Positions 1-9,899 of a DNA stretch of 64,000 bases are shown here, one piece after another; the stretch's first letter is position 1; each line of letters starts with the position of its first letter. Both the position numbers and the translations under genes were made by a program. Under the pieces are notes generated by a model. The model was given only the letters and a program-made list of their open reading frames with translations, ran no database searches and had not been told where the DNA came from. Source of the DNA: Palsa-506 sp963709075 (GTDB taxonomy: Bacteria > Actinomycetota > Actinomycetes > Streptosporangiales > Streptosporangiaceae); NCBI GenBank assembly GCA_963709075.1, contig CAVPUY010000004.1, forward strand, positions 1-64,000. Reading direction: 5' to 3'.

Positions 1-946
1 AGGTCCTTCCCGCGCTGCAGCTGGGATGCGGCGGCGTCGGCCAGGAATGCGAAGAACTTGCCGGCCTCAAAGGGACAGGCCGCCACCCACAGGGCATCCA
101 TGGTCAGGCTGGCATCGCGGACCCAGGTATAGCGGTAATCCCAGTTGCGCTCGCCGCCGATGGCCTCTGGCAGAGAGGTCGTGGGCGCGGCGACGATGGC
201 CCCGGTCGGCTGGAACGTGAGCGCCTGCAGCACCCGGCCGGAGTGGTGGACCAGGTCGCGCCAGGGACCCTCGTAGGTCTGATGGATGGCGGACCAGGTG
301 CGCCATCCTTCCATGGTGTCTTGCAGGCGGGCGGCGATCTCGTCGGCGTCCCAGGCAGCCGACGGCGGCTCCCACAGCTGCCCGTGCTGGAGTGCGAAGC
401 TAACTGCCTGGCCGGCGACCAGGCGGAGGCGCGCGGTGGCGGTCGCCCCGGCGACCTGAACGCCAGCCGGCGCGGAAAGCAGGAGCCTGCTGGCGCCGCC
501 GTGCGCGGCAATGCCGCCCGTGACCGCCTCCAGAATCGGGTCGATCAGGCCGTATTCGGGACGCGGCGCATAGGCGACATCGACGTCCATCTCCCCCGTA
601 GTGCACTCCAGCCGGCGCAGCAAGGCTCCGGGCGACCCGGCGCCCAGATCATGGCCGCGGTCGTTACGGCCCATCGCCATGGCATCCGTCAGCACTGCGG
701 TGCCGGTTCTTGCCCGGAACGTGGTTTCCAGCGCCATGGTCTGGTCCACGTACGCGCGGCTGGCCTCGAAGTCGCCGGCCGGGGTGATCGCGAAATGGCC
801 GCCATCGGGGTCAAGGATGCGGGCGAAAACGGCCGGCGCGTCGAACCGAGGGAAGCATAGCCAGTCCACCAGCCGGCCCTGCTGACCAGCGCAGCCGAGC
901 GGCAGTCCGACAGCAGGGCATAATCGCCGATCGGCAGGCTGTTCAT
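1..946 (-). CDS. Glycoside hydrolase family 15 protein (glucoamylase/trehalase type), N-terminal part, frameshifted
   Basis: This is the 5' part (about 315 codons) of a GH15-type (alpha/alpha)6-barrel glycosidase; the 3' end leaves the window at base 1. The start ATG at 946 follows an AAGGAAAAGGAACC ribosome site. The N-terminus reads IGDYALLSDCRSAALVS, typical of actinobacterial GH15 proteins, and NWDYRYTWVRDAS near residues 266-278 is the conserved substrate-site motif of the family. The catalytic glutamates lie beyond the window. One base is missing near 873, where the frame moves from ..LVSRAG to VDWLCFPRFD; after that the frame is open to base 1. Such enzymes hydrolyse alpha-glucosides such as trehalose or maltooligosaccharides; the substrate cannot be set from this fragment. 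Confidence 0.8.
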
Positions 947-1510
947 GTCGGTTCCTTTTCCTTGAAGACTAACCACCTCGCGGCGGGACTTGGCCGCATC
1001 GTCAGATTTGGCGATCACCCCCGCACGGTGACACGACCGAGGCGGCAGACCTCCTCGCTCGCCCCGGGCAGAGCCGCCAGCCGCAGGAGGCGCCGTCCGC
1101 TGGCTGACCTCGTCAGCGGACAGCGGCGCCGAGAGTGTCGCTCGGCTAGTCGACTCCAGCGCCTTCGTGCAGCTGCTCGCCGCGGAAGCACGCAGCGACC
1201 TCGACGCGGCCGCAGGTGGCCGCCGCGCCACGCCCGGCATGTGACGAGGGTCACGCATCCTTTTTGTGTTGCCCGTGGCCGGAACCAGGTTGATACTAGG
1301 CTGGCCGTCAACAGGCACTTGCCGGACCCGTGGTAGGCAAACGAGGCCGCCCCTGCGACACAGGACAACCACTGCAGCAGAATCCTGGCGGATTCGCGCT
1401 GCCCAGCGAGTTTTCCCCTCGGACATCTAAGAAGTGACCATTAAATGAGGTGACAACTCGATGAGTAATAGCTAGGTCGTGCGCTACCTGCAGAGGAACT
1501 TTAGACAAGC
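947..1510. other. 564-base intergenic region between divergent genes
   Basis: The space between the leftward GH15 gene and the rightward pyruvyl-transferase gene has no ORF with a credible start or family signature; its reading frames are arginine-rich shadows. It holds one sigma-70-like promoter candidate (listed separately) and no obvious hairpin terminator. Confidence 0.5.
1269..1297 (+). promoter_or_regulatory. Candidate sigma-70-type promoter
   Basis: TTGCCC and GATACT boxes are separated by exactly 17 bases in a locally AT-richer patch. They point toward the gene starting at 1511. The match is partial (TTG of the -35, ATA and T of the -10), so this is only a candidate. Confidence 0.25.
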
Positions 1511-2914
1511 AATGACTACACAGCGCAAGGTCCTGGATCGTCGGCGGCTACGCCCGGCAGACAGCGCCTGGGGACGCCGCACTGCTGCACGCGATGATCC
1601 AGCAGGTGGAAAGAGCGTTCCCAGGTTGCCTGGTCGAAATAGCTGGCATGGAAGATCTCGGCTGCACCGGGATTTCGAAGGCGCCCCAACCCCGGCTCGA
1701 TGCGCCGGTACGCAGCCGAAGAAGGTATCCCGCGTTTCCTCCGGGCTGGCTGTATAGGCTCTTGTCCTTGCCATCGGGCTGTCATGGTTTATGGTGCCTG
1801 CCCGTTGGTACCGCCTGCCGTCCGGCGGGCTTCCGGGCAGAAGTCCGGGCGGAGCTAGCGGCGATCGAGCGGGTAGTACCTGCTCGTCTCGCTGGTGGCC
1901 GCCTGTGGGTACCTGCAAGGAGCTGCCCAGCCGGGTCTTGGCCCACGGGTCATCTATCAGCTGCTGCCGCTGATGCTCGCGCAGCGGCTCGGCACGCCGG
2001 TCGTGTGCGCGCCACAGTCCTACGGCCCGTTCAGCACGCGGCTGCCGACGTGGATTGTGGGGAGGGCGCTCAGCCGGGCGCGCCTGGTCCTGGCCCGCGA
2101 AGACATCAGCCTCGCGGAACTGAAGAAGCTGCGCTTGCCGGATGGCGTCGCACAGCGGGCGGTGGATTCTGCGTTCAGCCTTGAACTGCCGCAGCGTGAC
2201 GTGGCCGATCAGCAACCGTGGCGGGCCTCCTACGGCGTCGGCGCCGAGGATGTGCTGGTCGGGTTGACAGTCCGCCGCTGCCTTCCGGCGGCGCAACAGG
2301 CATGCTTCGAGGCGGAGCTGGCGGCATTCGTAGACCTGGTGCACGAGATCCCCGGCCACCGCGTGGTGATCTTTCCGCAGGCCACCGCTACGGATCAGCA
2401 GGACGACGACCGCATCGCATCGCAGATTGTGGCCGGCCTGTGCCGCGGGCCAACCCGGCCGATCCTGCTGGAGACGGAAGCTGACTACCGTGGCGTGGCC
2501 GCGTTCATCGCCTGCGGTGGACCTGCCGGCGACCGGTTCCATTCGTGATCTTCGCCCTGACGGCTCGTGTTCCCTGCATCGCCATCGGGTATGAGCACAA
2601 AACGCGCGGAATCATGCGGGATCTGAGTCTCGACGGCTGGGTGCTGCCAGCCTCGGAAGCCGTCTGCCGCCGGACTTTACCGCCAGTTCGGCAAGCTGGT
2701 TAAGCACCAGTCGGATTACCGGGCGCATCTCGATCACGTCATGCCGCGCTATATGGAACGTGCGCGCGCGATACCAGACGCGCTGGTCCGCGCTTACAAT
2801 GGATATCCCGGGCCAGCGGAAAGAGAGAATTCCGTGAGCCTGAGCCCGATCGGATACGTACAGGAACTGTCATATCTGCCGCCAGGCCATTGCCGCCTAA
2901 CCGCAACGCGATAA
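1511..2914 (+). pseudogene. Polysaccharide pyruvyl transferase family protein, disrupted by many frameshifts
   Basis: Pieces of one WcaK/CsaB-like polysaccharide pyruvyl transferase (PF04230 type) can be read in order across all three frames: a start with VGGYARQTAPGDAALLHAMI (after a break near 1532), AAEEGIPRFLRAG near 1700, VVCAPQSYGPFS and VGLTVR in the middle, then VIFALTARVPCIAIGYEHKT and a C-terminal LYRQFGKLVKHQSDYRAHLD piece ending at TAA 2912-2914. The family transfers ketal pyruvate to surface sugars. At least six breaks (near 1532, 1740, 1790, 1877, 2546, 2665) are needed, including an in-frame TAG at 1874. AGAGGAAC precedes the ATG at 1511. It is either a decayed gene or very poor consensus, and its base composition looks less GC-rich than its neighbours. 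Confidence 0.65.
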
Positions 2915-2959
2915 GCGGTCGCTGCGCCTCCCGGCTAGCTACAGTACTGCGACCCCGGG

Positions 2960-4223
2960 CTAGCGAATGTCACCGGGCACGATCGCGCCGTGTGCCCGCA
3001 GCACCTGGTGGATTCGTCTGATCGCCAGCTGCTCAAGCTCGACGCCGGAATGCGCCGACAGGGCCGCCATCGCGCCTGCTGCCTGGCCCATGGCCATGCA
3101 CGACGCCTGCACGCGGTAGGCCGAGCTGGCCTCCTGGTCGCCTGCGATACAGCGGCCCGCGGCCAGCAGCCAGCTACTACCGAACGGGAGCATCGCTCCC
3201 CGCGGAATGGTCGGCAGCGTACCCTCGGCCAGCAGCCGCAGATCGACTCCGTCGCCGCCTGGCCGGTGAATGTCGATCGGATAGAAGCTGTAACAGACCG
3301 CGTCGTCCCACCCGCGCCCGCTGGCATAGTCGCGGCCGGTGATCCGCTCTTGCCCCGGATTGTGCAGCTCTCGCGTATGCCGCACTCCGCCGCGGTGAAG
3401 TCGATCGTCAGGTTATGCAAGCCCGGCTGGCTGCGCAGGAAGCAGTAGATCCGCATCAGCGCCCTGCGCGCGGCGACCTCAGCCGCCGTGCGGCCCGCGC
3501 TCGTGCTCCCGTCGATCCCGGTGACATGCATGGAATTCTCGCCTCGCTGGCGCAGGAAGGTGCGCACCCGGTCGGCGTGCTCGGCGAGATCGGTTGGCAG
3601 CAGCGAGCCCGTGACCACCGCGTCTTCGTAGGCACGATCGAGAGCCGGTAATCCAGGGTGGCAGGGTCGTATCCGCTGAGCGTGACGTTGAGCGTCCCTG
3701 GCTGGAGCTCCGCGTTCCGCTCCGGTTCGTATCCCGCAAGCGTCACGGCGTTGGCGTCGCCGGTGCCGTCCACCAGTACCCGGGCCCGCTCCGCACGTAG
3801 TCCCTCCTTGCCGCACAGCGTCAGGCGCCATTCGCTGTCCCGCCTGTGCACCGCGGCAAGCATGGTGTGCAGCGAAAGAGCAGCACCTGAGCCGAGCACG
3901 GCGTCGTCCAGGAGCGCGGCATAGATAGCGGGGTTGACGCGCACCTGAAGCACGTTGACGGGACGGTCGTACCTGGCGAAGTCCGGCAGCTGGTCCCCGG
4001 CGAGCTGCACCGCACGGTTTACCAGGTGCCAGCCGATGCCGGCGATCACCTGTTTGCCCCATGCGTGAAAGAGGCCAGGAACGTTGATGCCGGCGCTCGT
4101 AGTGGCGCCGCCGAGGATGCCGTTCTTCTCCACGAGCAACGTCCGCGCACCCAGTCGCGCCGCTTGAATGGCCGCGACCGACCCGGCCGGGCCGCCCCCG
4201 ACGACGGCAACGTCGTAGCTCAA
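2960..4223 (-). CDS. FAD-dependent oxidoreductase, frameshifted
   Basis: The N-terminus has a clear Rossmann dinucleotide-binding motif, VVGGGPAGSVAAIQAARLG followed by LLVEKNG, and the protein ends with CMAMGQAAGAMAALSA, the second FAD contact of the FAD_oxidored (PF12831) family. A TTG start at 4223 is chosen because GGAAGGGAGCGAGG lies directly upstream and the protein then begins right at the FAD fold. About 420 residues, normal for the family. The frame breaks near 3645 (before ALDRAYEDAVVTG) and near 3390 (between LTIDFTAAE and RHTRELHNPG). The substrate is unknown and the neighbours give no pathway. Confidence 0.7.
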
Positions 4224-4519
4224 CCTCGCTCCCTTCCAGCAGCCGGCTAGCAGGTCCCTTATTCTGTCAAACCCACTGCCGACATGCCGAGCCTGACGAT
4301 ACGAGTTCACCAGGTGAGTCCAAGCGGCTGCCGCCTGCCGCCAGCCGCCCGGCAGGTCCCGGATCCGGCCTGCCGGCCGACGGCCAGGTTGTCTTGCCCG
4401 ACATGTTCTGTGGTCCGGCTTGTCCCCCTGTGTTCAATATCCCGTCACCTGAACCCCATAGAAAGAACCTGACCGCACCCGGCGGTCGTCATGCCGGCGG
4501 CGACAGAGGGAAGCAGCTG

Positions 4520-5384
4520 ATGCCGGTCCACGCCGACTCAAGCAGGTCAGGGCCGGGTACTCGGCTTCCCGCCACCGCGGCGGCCGCCGCGCGGCGCCCG
4601 GCTGACGGCCTGCCCGCGGCCGGGCCAGGGAGCCTGTCGCTGCGGGCGGTGGACCTGACGCTGAGTTTCGGGCCGAAGGCCATCTTGTCCGGCCTGTCGG
4701 CGGACTTGCAGCCAGGTGCCGTGACGGCCCTGATCGGGCCGACGGGCTCGGGCAAGACCACGCTGCTGCGCACGCTCAACCGGATGAACGACAAGGTGAC
4801 GGGCTACGGCCACGCCGGTGACGTGCTGCTCAACGGGCGCAGCATCTGGCATCCGGCCGTCGAGCTGATGTCGCTGCGGCGCACGGTCGGCATGCTGTTC
4901 CAGCGGCCCAACCCGTTCCCCATGTCGATCATGGACAACGTGGTGGCCGGGCCGCGGGCGCACAAGCTGGCCAGGCGCCGCGAGCTGAAGGAGATCGCCC
5001 AGCACCGGCTCAGCCAGGTGGGGCTCTGGGACGCGGTCGCCAGCCGGCTCGGCGACTCCCCGTTCCGGCTGTCCGGCGGCCAGCAGCAACTGCTCTGCCT
5101 GGCCCGCGCGCTGGCGATAGCCCCGAGGTACTGCTGCTCGACGAGCCGACCTCCTCGCTTGACCCGGTCGCGACGGAGTCGATCGAGGCGCTGATCCGGA
5201 CCCTCGTCCCCGCGCTGGCCGTCGTGATCGTGACCCATAACCTGGCGCAGGCCCGCCGGGTCGCCGACCGGACCATTTTCCTGTACCAAGGGCACCTGAT
5301 CGAGCACGGCGACACGGCCCAGGTATTCGAGCACCCGGCGCAGCGAGCGAAACCGCCCACTACGTCGAAGGCCGTTACGGCTAG
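4520..5384 (+). CDS. PstB-like phosphate ABC transporter ATP-binding protein, frameshifted
   Basis: This is an ABC ATPase most like PstB: Walker A GPTGSGKTTLLRTLNRMND, the Q-loop region FQRPNPFPMSIMDNV typical of PstB, signature LSGGQQQLLCLARAL, Walker B VLLLDEPTSSLDP and H-loop VIVTHNLAQ. The ATG at 4520 has AGGGAAG 8 bases upstream. One base is missing in a C run near 5132 (just before VLLLDEP), and a second break near 5345 restores a PstB-like tail ETAHYVEGRYG ending at TAG 5384. The N-terminus carries about 40 extra low-complexity residues. No pstS, pstC, pstA or phoU lies nearby, so it is an orphan ATPase and the phosphate assignment rests on similarity. Confidence 0.75.
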
Positions 5385-5698
5385 GCCGGGGCCTGGCTCC
5401 CGCGCCTGAGTTACCGGCACGCTAAGAGGGCCGAGCCGCCTGCGCGTGCCCCTGGGCAGGGGGCATGTCTTGCAAATGTGCCATCTGAGCTTATGCGTAA
5501 CCTGGCCAGGACTGCCGTTTCCCCATCGCCGCAGGTCACAAGGCTCAGACAGGATTTTTAGCGGCGGTTACAGACAAGTCTCGCCGTCGAAACCCGCTGG
5601 TAACAGAAAGGGAATTAGCTATTCCTCGGAATGAGAAACACGTACGTCCGCCAGGCTGAATGGCGCACTAAAGCGAGGCAAGAAACCAAGGGAATACG
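5385..5698. other. 314-base intergenic region
   Basis: No gene is recognisable. It contains a short GC hairpin (CCCCTGGGCAGGGG around 5448-5462) that could end pstB transcription and a small inverted repeat ATTCC-TC-GGAAT at 5621-5632 upstream of the next small ORF. Confidence 0.4.
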
Positions 5699-5896
5699 AT
5701 GATGAGTGAGCAGAACCTGATGTCGGGCGCGGAGAAGCTGAGCGCCCCCGGGCCCGGCCCCGCTAAGCGGACTGCGCCCACTGATCACAGCATGCTTCAG
5801 TTCGCCGACCCCTACTCGGCCCGCTGCCCCGAATGCGACAGCCCGACCGGCGCGGCGGCAGAGGCGCGCAAGCTGCTGGGACGCTGGGCAGAGTAA
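5699..5896 (+). CDS. Small hypothetical protein with a CPEC motif
   Basis: A 65-codon ORF with two ATG codons in a row (5699 and 5702) preceded by AAGGGA at a good distance. The product is rich in A, P and G and has one CPEC pair (ARCPECDSPTG), a half zinc-ribbon that could bind metal only as a dimer or with a partner. It ends at TAA after LLGRWAE. I do not recognise a family. Support is the ribosome site and the isolated position; it could also be a chance ORF. Confidence 0.45.
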   Translation: MMSEQNLMSGAEKLSAPGPGPAKRTAPTDHSMLQFADPYSARCPECDSPTGAAAEARKLLGRWAE

Positions 5897-5951
5897 GCAG
5901 GAACGTACCTGCACCCGCCAGAGCGGCCAGCTCACCTGTTCCGCCCAGCGC

Positions 5952-6009
5952 CCGGTGACCCCGGTGACCCCAAATCCGGTGACCCGGAATCCGGTGACCC
6001 GGAAATCCG
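5952..6009. repeat. Tandem GGTGACCC-type short repeats
   Basis: CCGGTGACCC occurs four times, separated by 0 to 5 bases (CAAAT, GGAAT). The last copies share the longer unit ATCCGGTGACCCGGA. No gene covers it. Confidence 0.7.
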
Positions 6010-6126
6010 GTCGCCGACGACATCGCCGTCATCGTCGCCGGCGACCGGAAGGACCGGGCCACGCACTCGCCCGCCACCGCACTTGCCCGGCGCTACTCGG
6101 CCGGGCGCCGCGGCACCCGGCAGGGA

Positions 6127-7015
6127 TCAGCCTGACCCAGGCTCAAGGTAGAAGATCACCGCGGAGCCGTCGTTGCGGACGAATCCGGTGGCTTCGCCGG
6201 CCCCTGCCGAGGGGACGCATTCAGGAACGCGACTGCGGCCTGCTCGCCGTCAGGGCCAGGAAAGTCCTTGAACTGCCAGGTCTGTTCCGTGCTGTCACCG
6301 AGGCTGCCCGGCTCCAGCCAGAGCAGCCCGGCGGTGCCGTTGCCACGCGGGGTTACGCTGGCTTCGCCGCGCCCCTGCCGAAGCGGCTCATTCAGGAAAT
6401 TCACTGCGGCCTGCGCGCCTGTTAGGGGCAGGGAACTCCTGAGACTGCCAGGTCTGCTCGGTGCCCTCGCCCAGGCTGCCAGGCTCCAGCCAGAGCAGCC
6501 CGGCCGTGCCGTCATTGCGCAACGTCGCGCTGGCCTCGCCGCGCCCCTGCTCGAAGCGGCTCATTCAGGAAATTCACCGCGGCCTGCTCCCCGTCCGGAG
6601 CCGCGAACTCCCCTAACTGCCAGGTCTGCTCGGTGCCCTCGCCCAGGCTGCCAGGCTCCAGCCAGAACACCCCGGCCGTGCCGTCATTGCGCAACGTCGC
6701 GCTGGCCTCGCCGCGCCCCTGCCGAAGCGGCTCATTCAGGAAGCTCACCGCGGCCTGCTCCCCCGTCCGGAGCCGCGAACTCCCGGGCCTGCCAGGTCGA
6801 TCCGCCATTTCTGCCTCGCTCTCGCTCGTGGCGCACGCAGCCCGATGGCCGGATCCGGAGGATCTCGTGCGCCAGCCCCATATCGTCACTGATAAAGAGG
6901 CGCGCACCTGGCCTGCAGATACCGATCGCGGCGGAATTGCCGCCATTCCCTGCGCAGCCTGCCGGCCCGGCGCCAGCGCCGCGACCGTGACACGGAGCCT
7001 GGGCGCCGGAAGCAT
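6127..7015 (-). CDS. Tandem-repeat protein with about four 57-residue repeats, frameshifted
   Basis: Four imperfect copies of a 171-173 bp unit lie in tandem. The landmark that reads FLNEPLRQGRGEAS on this strand sits at 6733, 6562, 6389 and 6218, giving steps of 171, 173 and 171 bp. One unit is about 57 residues, with strings such as EFAAPDGEQAAV, LRNDGTAGVFWLEPGSLG and TEQTWQ. The product ends IFYLEPGSG with TGA at 6127-6129. The repeats differ by 1-base indels (for instance 5 G against 4 G in GACGGGGAGC), so the frame breaks several times. Upstream, LFISDDMGLAHEILRIRPSG leads into the first repeat. An ATG at 7013-7015 would give a hydrophobic start, but the start is a guess. I do not recognise the family; acidic, glycine-rich beta repeats are likely. 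Confidence 0.45.
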
Positions 7016-7122
7016 TTCGCTCGGCTGGTAGAATGACCGATCTACCGGTACCGTTACGCGGTAGCTAGCTCGCTGAGGAAGAGGCTCACGGCCGTGGGCG
7101 CGAAGACGTTGGCAGCAGCTGG

Positions 7123-7737
7123 ATGGTCGCGCCGCCAGGACGCCGGCTGCACGACGGCCTGCTACCTGCCCGCCGACCTGGCCCGCCCGGGCAGCGGATC
7201 CTGGCCAGCGCCGACCGGCTGCTACAGCCAGGGCCCCATCCGCGCGGTGGCGGTCCATCAGCTCATCGCGGACGCGCAAGTGACGCTGACCACCTTCTAC
7301 CGCCATTTTCCGGCCAAGGATCAGCTGCTTACCGCTCTACCTGGCGGCCCGCAGCCAGCGGGCCCGCGAGCAGCTTGACCGCATCCGCCGCGCATCACCC
7401 GGCGATCCGCGCGCGATCCTGCAGGGGATCGCAGTCGCCCAGGTCGAGGATGGCCGCGCCGCCGGGTTCCGTGGCTGCGAGTTCATCAATGCCGCGGCGG
7501 AATTCGGCGAACTCGGGCATGCGCCGGGCCAGCTGGCGCGCGAGCAGCGCGCCTGGGTCAGGCAGACCATGGCGGATCTGCTGCGCGATCATGGGCACCC
7601 TCGCCCGTCGGTGACGGCTGAGCAGCTGCTGATGCTGCGAACCGGCCTGGTGTACGCCCAGGGGATGGACCGAATCGCCGGCCGCCGAGGATGCGTTCCT
7701 GGCGGCATGGGACCGGCTCATCGACGTCCGCCGGTAG
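7123..7737 (+). CDS. TetR/AcrR family transcriptional regulator, frameshifted
   Basis: The N-terminal helix-turn-helix is clear: ILASADRLL then IRAVAVHQLIADAQVT and LTTFYRHFPAKDQLLTA around 7190-7340. The ligand-binding half follows with REQLDRIRRASPGDPRAIL, FINAAAEFGELGH and LLMLRTGLVYAQGMDRI, ending AAWDRLIDVRR at TAG 7735-7737. About 200 residues, the usual size. Breaks lie near 7225 (inside the first helices), near 7345 and near 7685. The start is uncertain: ATG 7123 or GTG 7094. Such proteins repress nearby genes until they bind a small ligand; the target here is not evident. Confidence 0.65.
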
Positions 7738-7819
7738 CCACGGCGCCGTCCGGTCTCGTGGCGGAAGGCACTGGCCACCGCGGATCCGTTTCAAATGTTC
7801 TTGACGATCCTGGAGATGC

Positions 7820-9333
7820 TCAGGCGAGCAGCCGGGCACGGCAGGCGAGCTAGCGCGAGGCGCTGATCAGGGTCGTCGAGATCGACGCCGAGCAGCTCGG
7901 TGATGCGCCGGAGCCGGTAGGTCACCGCGTTGCGGTGCAGGTGCAGTACCTCGGCGGTCCGGTAGATCGAGCCCTGCTGGTCCAGGTAGGCGGCGAGCGT
8001 CTTGATCGCGGTCTTGCCACGGGCCGGGCCGAGTTCCTCCAGCGGGGCCAGCTGGGCCGGACCGACGCGCGGGCGGTCGCGGAGGCGTACCACTCCATCA
8101 GCATCCGCTGCACGCCCACCGCGTCGTGCGCGGCCACGCCGTCCGGCTTCCTGCCGCCCGCGCGGCCAGCAATGCGATCCGTGCCTCGGCGGCCGAGGCG
8201 CGGAGATCCATCGGCCCCTCGTGCGGGGTGCCCGAGCCGCCGCGCACGCGCAGCCCGGGCAGCCGGCCGGCGATGGCATCCAGCGCGCGCCCGGCCGCCC
8301 GTTTCGCCTGCAGGCCTGCCTGCGGACCTGGACGGGAGCTGGTCATGCGGAGCAGGACGACAGCCCGCGCGACGCGGGACACATACCAGGTGCCGCCGGC
8401 CCGCGTCACGGCCTGCAGCGCCACCTGGCCGGCCGTCTCCAGCATCTCGAAGCTGTGTATCTCGTCGCGCCTGACCTCATCAAGGTTCTCGGCCTCGATC
8501 TGGACCGCCAGGTGCCACCCGCGCAGCGGCACGCCCAGCTGCCGGGCGCGGTCCAGCAGTTCCTCGCTGAGCTGCTCGGACATGAGCAGCTCGGCGATCA
8601 GCTCGCTCGGGACCTGGCTGGCAGCTCACGGGCCCGGCCTGCCATGTCCAGAACGGCCCGGCCGCGGACGCCGCGGCGTGCAGGACGAGCCGCGCGGCGA
8701 CGGCCAGGTCACCATGTGCGTCCGGCGCAGTGAAATGTCCCAGCGTCGTCTGCCCCACGACGACCGGCGCGGGAGACCTCGCCAGCAGCAGGCGGCGGGC
8801 TGCCGCTGGCCTGGGCCGGGGCACGGAAGCTGACCTCGGGGTCCGAGTGCGCGGCTGACGCAGTCGCGCAGCCCGTCAAGATCGGTACCGGACTCCTCCG
8901 CGCGGAGGACCGCCGCCAGGCCCTGCTCAGCTCGCCCGAGCGCGCGCTCGGCACCGCCGCCGGTCTCCCGGATAATGGCAGGCAGCAGCCAGGTGAGGCT
9001 CTACCCCGGCGGGCACGGAAACCATCGCGATATTGGCCCGTTCGGCAATGTCCGCCGAGGTCAGCGTCGGCCGCCACAGCTCGGCGGAAAAGGCGGCGAC
9101 GGCAGCTACCTGATGAATCGCAGCCCAGCGCAGGGCCATGTCGAGGCGGTAGTCGACGGCCTGCGCCGAGGCAGCCCGGGACAGCACGACAAAGCTCGCC
9201 GCCGGGGCGTCGTCCAGGTCGGCGAGCTGCTCGGCCAGGCGCACCCTGGTCACCACCGGTCCCCGCCGCCCTGGCTCACCCGCCGCAGCCCGGCAAGCGG
9301 CGAGCTGGCGAGCATCGCGTCGACGGAAGGCAT
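7820..9333 (-). CDS. PucR family transcriptional regulator, frameshifted
   Basis: An N-terminal PucR domain (VRLAEQLADLDDAPAASFVV, LRWAAIHQVAAVAAFSAELW) is followed by a middle region and a C-terminal PucR/CdaR helix-turn-helix: TLAAYLDQQGSIYRTAEVLH and NAVTYRLRRITELLGVDLDD around 7860-7990. It totals about 500 residues. The start ATG at 9333 gives MPSVDAMLASSPLAGLRRV, a typical PucR start. Single-base breaks occur near 9265, 8960, 8620, 8110 and 7860, the last restoring LACRARLLA and stop TGA at 7820. It is transcribed away from the DUF917/hydantoinase/ABC operon, so it is the likely activator of that operon; this is an inference from position. Confidence 0.7.
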
Positions 9334-9496
9334 CGGGGGTCAATCGATGCGCAGCGCACACATCAGTCCCGATCGTCATGCAATAAGCCCATTCCCGGCC
9401 GCCCCTTCCGGCTGCGAGCATCGAGTCGCATCCAGAGTTCCGCCAGCAGCGGTGGGGGCCTGGCGTCGCGCGCGCGGCAGTCAACCGGAGGGAGCC

Positions 9497-9712
9497 ATGG
9501 AGCCTCAGATAGTGACCTGGCCAGAGCCCCTGGCGCAGGAAACCCCGGATTGGTGGCCGGCACGCCAGCGAGTTCCCGCACTGGCGGGTCTGGCGCGGAA
9601 CAGCGGCCTGCTCTACGGCCGCCGGATCAGGCCGAATCCCGCGGCGCTCGTGCATGGCGAGGACGCTGTCGACCTACGCGATCAGATCAGGCGGGCAGAC
9701 ATACTGGGATGA
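9497..9712 (+). CDS. Small hypothetical protein (71 codons)
   Basis: ATG at 9497 is preceded by a strong GGAGGGA site seven bases upstream. The product starts MEPQIVTWPEPLAQETPD, contains a basic stretch LLYGRRIRPNPAALVHGED and ends DLRDQIRRADILG at TGA. It lies between the divergent pucR and DUF917 genes. No family recognised and no membrane segment; the ribosome site is the main support. Confidence 0.4.
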   Translation: MEPQIVTWPEPLAQETPDWWPARQRVPALAGLARNSGLLYGRRIRPNPAALVHGEDAVDLRDQIRRADILG

Positions 9713-9850
9713 CCGGCGGCGCGGCCGCGAACCAGGCCGCCCCTCGCCGATACGGCCGGAGCAAAGCATGCCTGCCTGGCCTGAGCGGGCGCCCGCCCTT
9801 TTGCTTTCACACGCCAGCCGGGAGAATTGCGTGCCGTAGCGGACAATCAT

Positions 9851-9890
9851 TGCCGCTAACTCCTGAAAGCTGCCGCTAACTCCGGAAAGC
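9851..9890 (+). promoter_or_regulatory. 20-bp tandem direct repeat upstream of the DUF917 operon
   Basis: TGCCGCTAACTCCTGAAAGC at 9851-9870 is repeated at 9871-9890 with one difference (CCG for CCT). It ends 9 bases before the ATG at 9900. Two copies in tandem on the same face of the helix suggest an operator for a dimeric regulator, most simply the divergent PucR protein; the second copy also supplies GGAAAG as ribosome site. Confidence 0.5.
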
Positions 9891-9899
9891 TACTCGGTC

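Noticed and set aside
5448..5462. Strong terminator after pstB
   Set aside because: The CCCCTG/CAGGGG stem is only 5-6 bp and has no T run, so I mention it but do not call it.
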